Shown: positions 24,896-37,273 of the stretch, in pieces
Numbering within the stretch: position 1 is the stretch's first letter
Layout: each line of letters opens with the position of its first letter
DNA from: Paramecium sonneborni
Taxonomy: Eukaryota; Ciliophora; Oligohymenophorea; Peniculida; Parameciidae
Assembly: GCA_905182985.1 (NCBI GenBank)
Contig: CAJJDN010000050.1
Span: 62,001 to 126,000 of the forward strand
Length of the DNA stretch: 64,000 nucleotides
Direction: 5' to 3'
The notes under the pieces: model-generated
What the model saw: only the letters and a program-made list of their open reading frames with translations
Database searches by the model: none
What the model was told of the DNA's origin: nothing
Program-made: the position numbers and the translations under genes

Positions 24896-26111
24896 ATGTA
24901 TAAAGTGATATTATTGTGCTCACTTGTTCTATTTGCAAGCAGCATGAGTGAAGGAGAGACCCTATTACAATCTTTACAAAACACTGAATTCGGAAAAACT
25001 ATTATTTAAACTATTCAAGTTTAATTACAAGGAAATAGCAGTGTTGATAAAATTATTGATCTTCTAACTCAAATGAAAGATAGAATCAATGCAGAATAAG
25101 ATGATGAAAGATAAAAGTCAAGAGATCATACTTAATTTTGTGATGATAAATATGATGAAATATTATTTGTTATTGATTCATCTGAATACTAATTGGCTAA
25201 AGATTAATAAACATTACCTCTCTTCCTTTAAGAATAAAAAAATAAATAAAGATAATTATTAGATAAATAAGAAATTGAAAACAGAAACAATTAACGTATT
25301 GCTGAATTAACATAAGAAAGAGATATCACTAGAGTATTTTTTTTTAATTATTTAGTAATAATATGAAAATAGAAGAGATGAATTAACTAATATGGTTGGA
25401 GCTCTTTAAGAAGGAAAAAGAATCATTAGTAAATTAAGTACTAAAAAATGGGATCCTTTAGCTGGAACTTATTCTTTCCTTGAATTCTCCTAATTTATGT
25501 TTAATGAACTTGAAACACATTAAAAAATATTGAAAAAATAATCCAATGGAATTGGCTTACTTTATGAATTACTTTTAGAAACTTCCTAGTAAATCATTTA
25601 TCTATCTATTAGAGATCCTGGAATCTAAGCTAATCAATAAGGTGTTGCTAAAATTTAAGAAATTATTGATGAATTAATTGAAAGCGTTTTTGATTTACTT
25701 AAACAAGAATTACTTACAGACAATGCAAGAGAATAAGATTATCAAAATTAAAAAGAACGAATTGTTATACAAAATAGAAGATTAGAAGCTACAATTGCTA
25801 CATTTAGAGCTAGAGTTTTAATAATCAATCAAACCATATTAGAATTGAATAATGATATTAGATTTAACACTGAAGTAATAATAATCTATTGAAATTTCAA
25901 GAAATCAACTTTATTGAGAAAACAAAAAGATGATTGGGAGAGAACTTGTGTTGATTATCATAATGGTTATGTTGAGGCTACTAAAATCAGGTTTAATAAA
26001 CATTTATTATATTTTAGAACCCAATAAAGTGATATCTTAACTGAAGTTATCTAAGTCTTCAAAAGAAATTATAATGACTTTCCAAGTTTAATTTAGAAGA
26101 TATCAGTTTGA
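24896..26111 (+). CDS. Trichocyst matrix protein-like precursor
   Basis: A signal peptide (MYKVILLCSLVLFASSMSEG) is followed by long amphipathic helical segments typical of Paramecium trichocyst matrix proteins. These are stored as crystalline cores in dense-core secretory granules and expand on exocytosis. Features supporting this are ETLLQSLQNTEFGKTI, VDKIIDLLTQMKDRI, the single cysteine in HTQFCDDKYDEI, ISKLSTKKWDPLAGTYSF, and a late cysteine in DDWERTCVDYHNGYVEATK. Introns at 25334-25355 (22 nt), 25875-25901 (27) and 25991-26017 (27); the last two are in frame. Stop at 26109-26111, about 380 residues. The family has many paralogues in Paramecium and is usually processed into two mature chains. 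The exact subfamily is not assigned. Confidence 0.8.
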
Positions 26112-26701
26112 TAAAATTATTAAATTTAAAAATGATACAATTCTCAAACTAGGAAACTCTAAAGGAATACATCGATTCTAAACTCTATCTATCCATAATT
26201 CTAAGAGTTTCTTAAGATTTTTACACTTACACAAAAAATTATATGTTTAATTTAGATTTCTTCCTCATTAACTTATCTCTGAATTTAATCTTAATTATAT
26301 AATAAATCTCTTTTTGAATTTATATATACTAATCAAATTTCATTTTTCAATTTAAAATTATAAGAAATTTATAGTTTAGAAATTAAAAATAAACTTATCT
26401 TTAGAATTTTAGTATATTTATTCATTCAAAAAGTAGCTTTACTTATTTAACTTTACTTGTATCTTGATTTTAATCATCTAACAAATTATTACTAATAATA
26501 ATAAAAATTTGATTCAGTTATCTTTGATATTTTTTTATTGAAATGACAACTCAATATGAAACATTTATTTTATTTTTATTTCAAAATAAAATTAAATTTT
26601 ACTAAAAAAGTAAATATAACATGATTAAACATACTTAGATCAAATAAAATGAACCTTTTTTTTTGTGTTGAATTCTTTTATTCAGATAGGATTATTATTT
26701 A
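26112..26701. other. Noncoding AT-rich stretch
   Basis: No convincing reading frame on either strand. The sequence is dominated by A/T runs. It separates the trichocyst protein gene from a degenerate fragment. Confidence 0.5.
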
Positions 26702-27080
26702 ATGTTCAGGATAGATTGAAAAGAACAAGGTATTTTAAATATTGAACTTAATGCTACTATTTGTGGTGTTGAACTTTTTAATTAAAAAAACTATTGGATA
26801 TTCAATTAAATAAATTGATATTTAGCCATGATAGAAAAAGTATATAAAGTTAGAATTAATAAAGATATTATTAAGAAATGACTTGAATATTAAGAGAAAA
26901 CCATATTAAAGATTAAGTTTTTAGATTAATAATAAAATAAATTTATAAATTACATTTTTTTGTTGGTCCTAATACAAAAGCACAACATTTAGAGTTTGCT
27001 TGGAATTATTTAGCATAATACTTTGATATTTAAAATGAAATTTGCTTTACATATGACATCTATAGAAGAAATATAATTAT
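26702..27080 (+). pseudogene. Degenerate coding fragment
   Basis: Protein-like stretches in the plus frame are broken by TGA codons and a frameshift. These are QGILNIELNATICGVELFN near 26720-26780, MIEKVYKVRINKDIIKK near 26830-26880 and FVGPNTKAQHLEFAWNYLAQ near 26960-27020. No intron set repairs them. The parent gene was not recognised. About 270 bp of apparently noncoding sequence follow before the P5B ATPase start. Confidence 0.4.
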
Positions 27081-27350
27081 AATAATGTAAATTGTTGAAA
27101 AGAAAATAATTATATTTAATCATAAAATTTAGTATATCAATTTTTTTATAATGCATTGTACTGGATGCATATTCTAAAAGTTAATTAAATAAAATTCTTA
27201 AGATTTATAAATTAGATATAAAAAATAGTTAAAATTTTATAAAATAGTTAGTTGGTTTTACATAAAATAATAAATGAGAAATAAGTGTGTATTATTATTA
27301 GTATTAATAACTTTAAATTAAATATGACATTTAATTATATTTATATAAAA

Positions 27351-30300
27351 ATGTAGGAAATTTAGTTGGTGGTACCCTATCGATAAAACATAGCAAAAGC
27401 GATATTATTTTATCTTCTTTGCATTTTATCTTTAGGTTTAGTCTATGTGGTGGCTACTTGGCATTATAAGATTTGGGCAATATTAAGAATGTCTAAATGT
27501 GAAATATTTGCAGCAGAATATTTTCGAATAAACTCAAAAGATGGTACATAAATAATTGTACCTAGCCATCACTATATGCAGAAAGGACTTGATTACATAG
27601 TATGAATTAGTATTAAAATTTAGGGATTTACATATAGATATTAAAGATTTATTTACAAAGAGGGAAGATTTCAGAAAATTGAGTTTTAAATATAGTAAAA
27701 TAAAGAAGCTCATAAAAAGGATCATTTAAAGTCGAATGAATAGTTGATAGATTATTAAAACCTTTATGGCATTAATTCTACTGAAATTCCTAGTAAACCA
27801 ATTTTGTCCATTCTTATAGATGAATTGATGCATCCTTTATTTGTTGTGTAACTTCTTTAAATAATGTTATGGATTTATGAAGAATATACAAGTTATGCAA
27901 TAATATTGTTGTTGACATCAATAATTTCAATGATAGTTACTTTATATGAGTATCGTGAGAGTTATCGTGAGATAAGAACAAATTCTAAATTGGAACATGA
28001 CGTTAATATAATTAGATTTGGATAAAAAATAAAAATTCATTCGAGAGAGTTAGTACCAGGAGATATAATATTAGTTGAGCCATTTTAAATAATAGCATGT
28101 GATTGTGTACTAATATAAGGAACATGTATAGTATAGGAGTAATTTTTAAATGGTGAATAGACACCAATAACAAAAAGCAATTTAGAAAATGATGATAAAG
28201 AGTTTGTTTAAAAGGAAGGAAATATGTTATATATGTCAACAACTTGTTTGAGAGCTGATGAAGATTGTTTAGCATTTGTAATTTCAACAGGTTTTAATAC
28301 AAAGAAAGGTGAATTGATAAGAGAGGTTATGTTAACACCAGATTATTCATTTGATTTTTATGAAGATAGCATGAGATATTTAAAATATTTAAGTATTGTA
28401 GCAGTAGTTGGATATTTGATAGCATTACCATTTAAAATATATTTTTTAATTACTTATCCTTTTATTTAAGCTATTGATTTAGTTACAGATATATTAGATA
28501 TATTGGCAGTATGTGTACCACCAACACTTCCAACAACTTTATAAATAGGATTGAGTTTAGCTTTAAAAAGATTTAAAAAGAAAAAGATATATTGTTTCAA
28601 TCCTAATAAAATAAATTTAGCAGGTGTAGTAAATTAAGTTTGTTTTGATAAAACAGGAACTTTAACAGAAGAAGAATAAAGACTTTATGGAGTTATTGAA
28701 ATGAATGATTAATAATAATTGAATCCATTATTGAAGGATTTCAATAATTTAACTAAAATGATAAGATTAGGAATGGCTTGTTGTAATAATATAGTAAATG
28801 AAGAAGATATAATATATGGAGATCATTTAGATTTAGCATTATTTAAAAATAGTTCAGCAAAGATTTCTTTTAAAACTGTATTATTAGATGGAATCAATTA
28901 TGACATAGTAAAAACATTTGAATTTACATAAGAATTATAAAGAATTTGTTGTATTATATACAATTAATAAAATCATGATAAATATTCATTTGTGAAAGGA
29001 TCTCCTGAAAAAATAAAATTAATGTGTGAGTAAATTCCAGAAGATTACACTTAAGTATTCAAATATTATAGTCATCATGGATTTAAAGTTATTGCTTGTG
29101 CATATAAATAATTATTTTAAGAAGTTGTAATTCCTACAAGAGATTACTCTGAATCAAAATTAAATTTTTTATGTTTTTTTATACTTGAAAATAGAGTTAA
29201 AGATAATGCAGAATAAGTTATTCAATAATTAAAAAGAGCTAAAATAGATATTATATTAGTAACTGGAGATAATGTATTAACATCAATAAGAGTTGCTAAA
29301 TAGGCTAGAGTAGTTGAAGAAAGCGAATAATTAGTTTATGGAGAACTTATTGAAAATAATTAAGAATTATAAATAGATTGGAAAGATGTAGAATAGTAAT
29401 TTAAAGAAATAGAGAATTAGATGCATAATGATACCAGAACATTATGTGCTGAAATTTTATAATAGAAATTGCCTAGTTCAATTAGTAAATTTAATTTTGA
29501 CGCTAAATCTTTTGAGAATTTAGACAATAACATTGTTATGAATGATGATATGTAAGAATAATTACAAAAATCAGCAACTCTAGCAATAACAGGGAAATTA
29601 TTATCTTATTTAATGATATAAGCAAAGAATACGAAAGATTATAAATATATAGATTAATTAATTGCTAAAACTAAAATTTATGCAAAAATGAGAAGAGAAC
29701 ATAAAGCAGAATTAATTAATTATTTAAAAACAAAAAAGTAAATTGTTTTTTGTGGTGATGGGGGTGCTGATATTTAAGCTATGCGTACAGCAGATGTTGG
29801 TATTAGTTTAACTAATACTAAATTATCATTAGCTGCTCCATTTACATCAGAATAAGAAGATTTAAGTACAGTACCAATTATACTTATAGAAGGAAGAGGT
29901 GCTTTAACGACTTCATTTCAAGCTTTTGAATATATGACAATGTGTTCATTAGTTCAATTTTTCAGTTGCACAATCTTGTATTTTTAATATTCATATATGA
30001 CTAATTCCTAATTTCTTATTTTAGATTTATTTGTTGTATTACCACTCAGTATTTTAATGACTTATACTGATAATCTTAAAAAGTTAACTCCAGAAATCCC
30101 TTAAAGAAGTCTAGTCAGTGTTGAAGTACTTTCAATTATTTTTGGATAATGCTTTATTTAAATGGGATTTTAAATGCTCATTTACCTTATCTTAATCTAT
30201 TAAGATTGGTATAAGAGTCCTGTAATATTATCTCATGAAGAGTATGGAGTTTCAGGTTTTATGCAATCATTTGAAGCAACCTCATTATTTCTAGTTACTA

Positions 30301-30642
30301 ATTTCTAATATACAATGTTATCAGTATCATTATCCTATGATCCAAGATTCAAAAAACCATTTTACTCAAACAGACCTTTTACTATTTATTTGATTTTTCT
30401 AGTCATTCTTGAATTGTATATGCTTATGTTCACTTATAAGAACGATACAGAAGATGACTATCTTGATGTATAATTAATTTAAATATTATATCAAGCTTAC
30501 ATTCAAAGTACAAGGATACGAAATGCCACAATCATGGCTCATATTTCTACTTGGGATAATTATTTTGAATTCTTCTATAACTCATACCTACTAAATTTAT
30601 GGAGTTCCTTAAGTTATTAATAAAGTGAAAAATAAATTATGA
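27351..30642 (+). CDS. P5B-type cation-transporting ATPase (ATP13A2-like)
   Basis: Multi-pass P-type ATPase, about 1080 residues. The P5 N-terminal membrane segment (ILFYLLCILSLGLVYVVATW) precedes YRYQRFIYKEG. The actuator domain has VQEQFLNGEQTPITK. The P5B signature in TM4 reads VCVPPTLPTTLQIGLSLALK. The phosphorylation site is VCFDKTGTLTEEEQ. The KGSPE nucleotide-binding motif, VTGDNVLTSIRVAKQA and the hinge CGDGGADIQAMRTADVGISL follow, then six C-terminal TM helices. P5B pumps act in endolysosomal membranes, and ATP13A2 exports polyamines. Introns at 27600-27623 (24 nt) and 30468-30495 (28). Oddities: PPTLP instead of PPALP, and GDGGAD instead of the usual GDGAND, so the hinge Asn is Ala while the Mg-binding Asp stays. 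The transported substrate is not shown. Confidence 0.95.
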
Positions 30643-30694
30643 AATTTTATATAAATTTATAACTAATTATATCTCACCTTCTAATATTATCCAG

Positions 30695-31678
30695 ATGTCT
30701 GAAAATTAAGAAAATTCATTTAAAAATTAAGAGCTTTCATATCTTTAAGGAGATTAGAAATTCTTAAGTTTCGAAAGAGCCTTGTCAATAAAGGATTTTG
30801 TACTTTCACTAGAAAATAGGGATTATGAAAATGAATTTGGATATCTGAAATAAATTACATAAACAAGAGAACATGATAGAAAATTATATAGAAATTCATC
30901 AATATAACATTTGAATAGATACTCAGATATTCTACCATGTACAAATTTCATGCATTAACAAAAGATGTTCATTCTTTGGTAAAACCTTAATATGATATAT
31001 CCAATATGAACTATTATATAAATGCTAATTATATAAGTGATGTAAAAAATGATGAAAGGAAATATATTGCTACTCAAGGTCCTGTAAAGTAATCAGTTAA
31101 AGATTTTTGGCATATGATTTGGACCAATAATGTGGGTGTAATAATAATGTTATGCAAATTATTTGATAGATAAAGAGTATATAGCAAGCTATTTACTTTA
31201 GATTTAATGTGAGAAATATTGGCCATCTGATTAGGTAAATTATGGTTCTTATTAAATTGTGTAAATTAAAAGCTAAGAATAATAATATAAGGAAGTATAT
31301 GAGAGTAAACTGATAATGTAATTTTAATAGAAGTAGCATTAATTAAATCATTATTAATGGTGTGATTGGCCAGATTTTGGTATAGTAGGAGAGGATTCAT
31401 ATAAAATTCTAGATTGGTTGGCTGGAATAGCAAATGAAGGAGCAAAATTAAATAAAATGCCAGTGATTCATTGTAGTGCAGGAGTGGGAAGGACAGGAAC
31501 ATTTTTAGCAATTTGTCATATAAAAGAGTTACTAGTTAGAAATGATGCATAAATATCAATTTTTAGTATTGTGAGAAGATTGAGAGAATAAAGACCACTT
31601 TTAATTTAATCATCAAAATAATATTAAATGGTTTATAATTATACAATATGGTTGATGAAGAATTTGAAATATATATGA
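30695..31678 (+). CDS. Classical protein tyrosine phosphatase
   Basis: Single PTP domain, about 310 residues, no membrane segment. Ordered motifs are NRYSDILPY, NYYINANYI, KYIATQGPV, DFWHMIWTNNVGVIIML, CEKYWP, the WPD loop CDWPDFGI, the active-site loop IHCSAGVGRTGTFLAI (Cys nucleophile and Arg), VRRLREQRPLLIQSSKQYQM (Q-loop) and a short tail. Introns at 30939-30964 (26 nt) and 31177-31201 (25 nt). All catalytic residues are present, so it should be active on phosphotyrosine. Classical PTPs are uncommon in ciliates, which makes this gene noteworthy. It ends 24 bp before the RPGRIP1L-like start on the same strand. Substrates are unknown. Confidence 0.95.
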
Positions 31679-31702
31679 TTAATATATATATATTTATAAA
31701 TA

Positions 31703-34700
31703 ATGGATTAGTAAGCGATGACTAATGCCCTTGGAAATTTAAGTATTAAATTGATTTTAAATAAAAGAGCGGCAAAATGAGAATCGATAACAATAAAAAT
31801 AATAAGCAAATATACCAGATTAGTAAACTGAGAGTAATATTTATAATGATGATTTTGATGGTGATGATGCAATTCTTAATGTTATAAAAAGTAATAATAA
31901 TATATCAATATTAAATAGATGCTTAGGATTCAAAACCAAAATAGTAATAATAATAATAATCAAGTTAGTAGAAAAGAGCAGAAAGTTCAAATAAAAGAAC
32001 TGCTCAAATACAAAAAAAGAAACCATATTAATTTAATAAATTAAATGAGGGAGAGAAAGAGAAATTATTTTTAGATGTATATGATGAGAATATTAAATTG
32101 AAAGAGAATTAAGTTAAATTTGAAAAAATGTATGGTACTATGGAAGTTAAATTATAATAAATGTAAAAATTTATGGGTAATAAAACTGTTGGTGGAGGTG
32201 AAACAGTTGAATAAAATAATTAATTAGTATCAAAAGTAAATAATTTGGAAAGTGAGAACGAAAAATTAAAATAAAAGATCTAAGCAATTTCTTAAGCATA
32301 AAGAGTGGTTGTAGCTCATTAGCCAATGAAGAAAAAGAAATTAGTATAAGCTGATAGGCCAGATATAGAATAGACAGGAATAAGAGGTGGTTAATTTGTA
32401 GATTAATAAAATTAAATAAAATAATTATTAGAATTAAATGATAAGTTAAAGAAAAGATTATTAGAATAGGAAGCATAATTTAGATAACTTTAGGCAATGA
32501 TGAATTCTAAGATTGTTAATTAATAGGAATTAAGTTAAAAAAATGCATAATTTGTAACTTTATAAGAGAGATGTAATAAATTAGAATCTAATTTAAATGG
32601 TATGAGAACATAATTAGATGATGAACGTAAGAGATAGAGTGAAATAATGATGCTTTTAAGAGAAGAAAAAGAAAAAAATCATTTATTAGAGGGATAAGTA
32701 AGATCAATGGAATTAGCATAAAAGAGTGTAGTAGATTTATAAGCAGATTTATAAGAAGCAAGAAGATAAAAGAAAGAAATAGAAGAGAGATTAGCAATTC
32801 TTATGGAATCTCCATTTTTTAAAGAATATAATGAAAGAGCAACTATATAGGCAAAGATGAAAGCAATGGAATAAGAATAAATTAGAAATGCTACAGATTT
32901 AAAAAATTTAAGGGAGACAAATGCAAAATTAGAAACAGAGAATAGATTGAAACGAGAAGATATAGAGAATTTGAAAAAAGAACTAAAAATACTTTAAGAT
33001 AAGAATTAAGAATTAAATATAAAATTAGCTGAGAAGGATTAATAGTTGCTTCCATTTAAAGATTTGAATTATTGGGATAATGATTAATTTTTAAAAGTAT
33101 TAGGTAATTTGAAATGGACAGGAGAAGATCCAGCTTGGAGAAAGATAGAATTTATAGATAGAACTTATTTAGATTCTGATGATCCTGTATATTTAAGAAA
33201 AGAGATTGAACATTTGAAACTTGAGAAAGGAGAGTTGGCTGCTCATTTAGAGAAGACATAGACTTTATTAAAGAATCAATAGGATATATAAATGGAGAAA
33301 GATAAAATGCATTAAACATAGATAGAATAATTAAAGTTAGAATTGAAGGTAGCAAATGAGAAGGCATATGAATATGCAAAAATAGCAGATTTGAAAACTT
33401 AGGCTAGATAATAATAAACATTATATGAGGCTGAAGGAATTAAATATGATGATTCAATATCAGTATTTTCAGTTGATAAAGATGAAATGTTATCACCAGG
33501 AGAGAATTTCTTTGATTTATGGGTAGGTAAAGGAGAATATCAACCAGCTGAATTAGTTTCTTCATATAAGACATCTACTTAATTAAATTTGGATCTTGGT
33601 AGTTTATTGACATTTGTTACAATTGATTTTTATGATCATGAAACATAACATACTAGTGTATCAGAAGGAACATCATGTTTTTATAATTTATAAATCAGTT
33701 TTAAAGTAGATGCTGATGCAAATTTTATTTAATATCTAGAAAGCAATTATTTAAAACTAGAACTTTATGTAAGTTAAGGTAGTGAACCAACAAAAATTGG
33801 ATCAGGATTAATTTAATTAAAGGAATTAGTTTATGAGAATAAAAATGATACGATTAGTAAAGTTATTAGTGGTTCATTAACTTTCCATGGAATAAATAAT
33901 TAAATGATAGGAATAGTTGAATATAAAGCAAGAATGAGATATCCTATATCTAATTTTATTCGTTTATTAAAGGAAAGGAATTAATTATAGATGTAAGATT
34001 TAGATGAAGCTGAAGAGATAGTTGCAGTAAGAAAAAGAAAATTAATTGTTTGTATTGAAAAAGGTACTTCACTTCCTCCTAAATCAAATTGTTTCATATA
34101 TTATAATTTTGATACTAAGGATTATCATACTAATACTTAAATGGGTACTAATCCAAAATGGGATTATAGAATGGTTCATGAGATTGTGTATAATGAAATG
34201 GTAGTCAATTAATTTAATAGAATGCCTTTAGAATTATATATCATTGATGATAATTAGCCATTAGTAGAAGGATCAAATGATAAGGTGGGATTCTGTTTAA
34301 TAGATTTATCACCTTTAGTAAAAAATCAAATGATTGATTTAGCAGCAGAAGTTAAAAATGATGATGGAGACAAAGTAGCTTCAGTCTATGTTAAAATATT
34401 TTGGTATGATATAAAGGATGAAGATACTTTAAATTAATAAAGATCAATGATTGCAGAATCTTGGGAAGAAAATATAACTCATAAAATTAGTTCAGAAATG
34501 AGATCTAGAGGTCTATTGGGTATTACTGCTTTTAGAGTCTTTGATAAAGATTAGGATTAAATCATTACTTTCGAAGATTTTGCTAATGGATTGAAAAATG
34601 TTCTCAATATTAAAATGAATCCTTAAGAAATGCAGGTTTATTATTCAAAATTACCTTAACCTTTAAATCAATAAAAATTCTAAGAATTCTTCCGTTTATA

Positions 34701-36449
34701 ATCTAATGAAAGCATTATGTATGAAGCAGGATTCAAATCTCAATTTTAGACTTAAGAATTATCATCCATAAATTAATTAATGTAATAAAACACTATGCAA
34801 TTATAAAGAACTTAATTAGAATAAGTCCATAATTCCATTTATGATTTACTTAAAAGGAAACTCTCTTATGGTAAATCAGTTTAAGAGTTATTTATGGAAA
34901 TTGACTCTGTTAAACCTGATGGATAATTGACTATTGATGAATTATAAAAGTATTTCTAATAAAATAGTTTACTCATTCCTATTGCATAATTAAGAGACTT
35001 TCTCAAATTTTATATGGATATTAACAATGATTAATTAATCAACTTTAGAGAGTTTACAAACTTCTTTAAATTGATCCCTACTTCACAATAATAATAAGTC
35101 TATTCATAATCTTCATTTAGATAGACTAGTAATTAAAGGTTGCAATCTAATTTCCCAAGTATCTAAGAAACATAAGTCACTTCATCTCCTATTGATATTG
35201 CAATTACTGCTATACTTAATTATGGTTAATCACGATAATGGACTCTAATGTAAGTCAGAGAATTTATGGATGAAAATAGAAATAGTTTTATTGAAGCAAA
35301 TGAGATGAAAAAGTTTCTTATATAATTTGGAGTTCATCGTAATTTATAAAATGGAGATGATGATATTAGATAAATTATTGCATTCTTTGATGTAAATCAT
35401 GATGGTAGAATCTCCATTTCAGAATTTGCAGATACTCTTAATATGTACAATAATAGACTACAAATTATTAAAGCTTAACCTACATAACAAAATATTTAAA
35501 ATTATGTAGTAGGATATCTTATTACTTATATGAGAAGAAATAGGAAAACTATTCCAGAATTATTTAATGATATTGATTAAGATGGAAATGGTTATTTATC
35601 CAAGGTTGAATTAAAAGGTATATTTAAAAATAAAATTGTAATCAATTTATTTTTATACATTTTTAGTTGGTCCCAGTTGATGATTATGAATTAAATGAAT
35701 TATTTCTTGAATTTGATAAAAATAGAGATGGCCATATTAGTATATCTGAATTCTTATAAATTGTAAAACCAGCACTTGATCAAGATAGAAATTAATCTGA
35801 ATTCAATTAAGAAACTATTGATAAAGAAAAGATTGCTAGAAAAGCTGAAGAAATATGTTTTAAAAATGCCCGAGTTCTATAATTAGCTTTCTAATCTAAA
35901 GCCTAAAAACCTGGTTATGTAACTGAAATGTAATTCAAACAAATTCTGAGGGAACAAAAAGTTGGTTTCACTCCTAATGATATTGATGATATTACTGTAA
36001 AGTTCTCTATAATTTAATGTTTAGTTATATATTGTTAGACCAGAAAATGGAATGATAAATTACAATCTATTCTTAGATCTTGGTAAATTAAGAGGAGTAT
36101 AACAATCTGATATGTTTGGCTAAACTGGTAGATCTGGATTTGGATCATTAAGCCAAATTGAATAAGAAAGAGCTATTGGTAAAGCTAAAGAAGTAATATA
36201 AATATATTATTATAGGTTTTTAATAGAATATCAAGAGCTGTTAAAAATAAATATACTCCTTAATAACTTTTCGCAACATTTGATAAGGATTCTAATGGAA
36301 AAATTAATAAAGCTGAATTAGCAGAGGTTTTCACTAAAATGAGAATCAAAAATCTTGATAAAGATGATGTTGAACTTATTTTCAAAGCATTAGATAGAGA
36401 TGAAGATGGATCTATTGATGTTAAGGAATTTATGAAATACCTAGAATGA
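31703..36449 (+). CDS. RPGRIP1L: RPGRIP1L/NPHP8-like ciliary transition-zone protein with C-terminal EF-hands
   Basis: About 1540 residues. Order: Gln-rich disordered N-terminus (MDQQAMTNALGNLK), long coiled coil, a linker with NLKWTGEDPAWRKIEFIDR, more coil, then the RPGRIP1-family C2 domain. That domain matches recalled human RPGRIP1L by pattern: ENFFDLWVGK, VTIDFYDHETQHTSV, NFIQYLESNYLKLELYV, and the closing VEYKARMRYPISNFIRLLKE. A second C2-like module follows (LIVCIEKGTSLPPKSNCFIY, NPKWDYRMVHEIVYNE). The C-terminal half carries several EF-hand loops: DKDQDQIITFEDF, DENRNSFIEANEM, DVNHDGRISISEF, DIDQDGNGYLSKVE, DKNRDGHISISEF, DKDSNGKINKAEL and DRDEDGSIDVKEF. Introns: 31743-31767, 31891-31918, 35638-35666, 35997-36024 and 36193-36215. 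RPGRIP1L organises the transition zone at the ciliary base. Confidence 0.88.
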
Positions 36450-37273
36450 TCAAATATTATTCATATATATAAATTCAAAAACAAAATAATAACCGATTCG
36501 AGAGAGTTCAACTCTCGACCAGTTATTACAGGAAAATTATTTTTCAAATAAGCTAAACCAGCTCATTTGAATTTATTATCATTTTTCTTGAGATTTGGCT
36601 CTAAGATTGTTCAAAAATTTCAAAAATTTTTTTATTATAGATTTCAAACATATTTTAGATTAAATAAAGGAAATTATTATATATTCAAAATATATATTAT
36701 CATAAAATCTGCATATTTAATCTTATTGTTTTGCTCCTCACATTAGCTCCCTCTGAGTTATTTAGTATTTAAAAATAGCTCTTCTAATTTTCATTTATGC
36801 TTACTTTAGATTTTTTTAAATCTATAATCATTAAAATTTTTAATTTTAGACTTTAAATGCAACCTATTATTTATATTTATATCTAATAATAATAATTTTT
36901 TGATCTACTGATGATGCATTTTTTTTTTAAATCTATAAACTACTATTCTTATAATTTTAAAAATAATTAAAGAGTTACTAACAATAAAAATGGATAATTG
37001 ATTTATTTTTAGATTTTTGATTTTATCGATGATGTTGAATATTTATTTTGGAGTTGCTTAGAACTTCATTATTATTTTAATTTACCTACATAAAACACGG
37101 AAATGGTTAAGACTTAATTCTAATAGTTTTGGTTTTTAAATAGCTCTCAAATAATTATCTTAATAAGAAATTTTTTTTGTAAGAAAGGATCATATTATAT
37201 AAAAGAATATAAATTGAAAATTTTACAGGATAAATTATAAATCAAAAACAACAAATAAGTGAATCTCTTTAGT
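36450..37273. other. Noncoding AT-rich stretch with one hairpin
   Basis: An 824-bp region between the RPGRIP1L-like gene and the small basic protein gene. No coding frame was found. Its one distinct feature is the palindrome at 36488-36527. The rest is A/T homopolymer-rich. Confidence 0.6.
36488..36527. other. Compound inverted repeat (stable hairpin)
   Basis: The outer arms aataac/gttatt enclose inner arms tcgagag/ctctcga around a 7-nt loop (agttcaa), with small bulges between. It is much richer in G+C than its surroundings and lies 39 bp after the RPGRIP1L-like stop. It could be a 3'-UTR or terminator-like structure, or a small RNA hairpin. It was tested as a tRNA T-arm and does not fit. 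Confidence 0.6.

Noticed and set aside
28012..28287. Minus-strand ORF within the P5B ATPase
   Set aside because: Shadow of a strongly supported coding strand with P-type ATPase motifs.
36480..36535. tRNA gene or tRNA fragment at the hairpin
   Set aside because: The loop does not match a T-loop, and no acceptor, D or anticodon arms can be placed around it.
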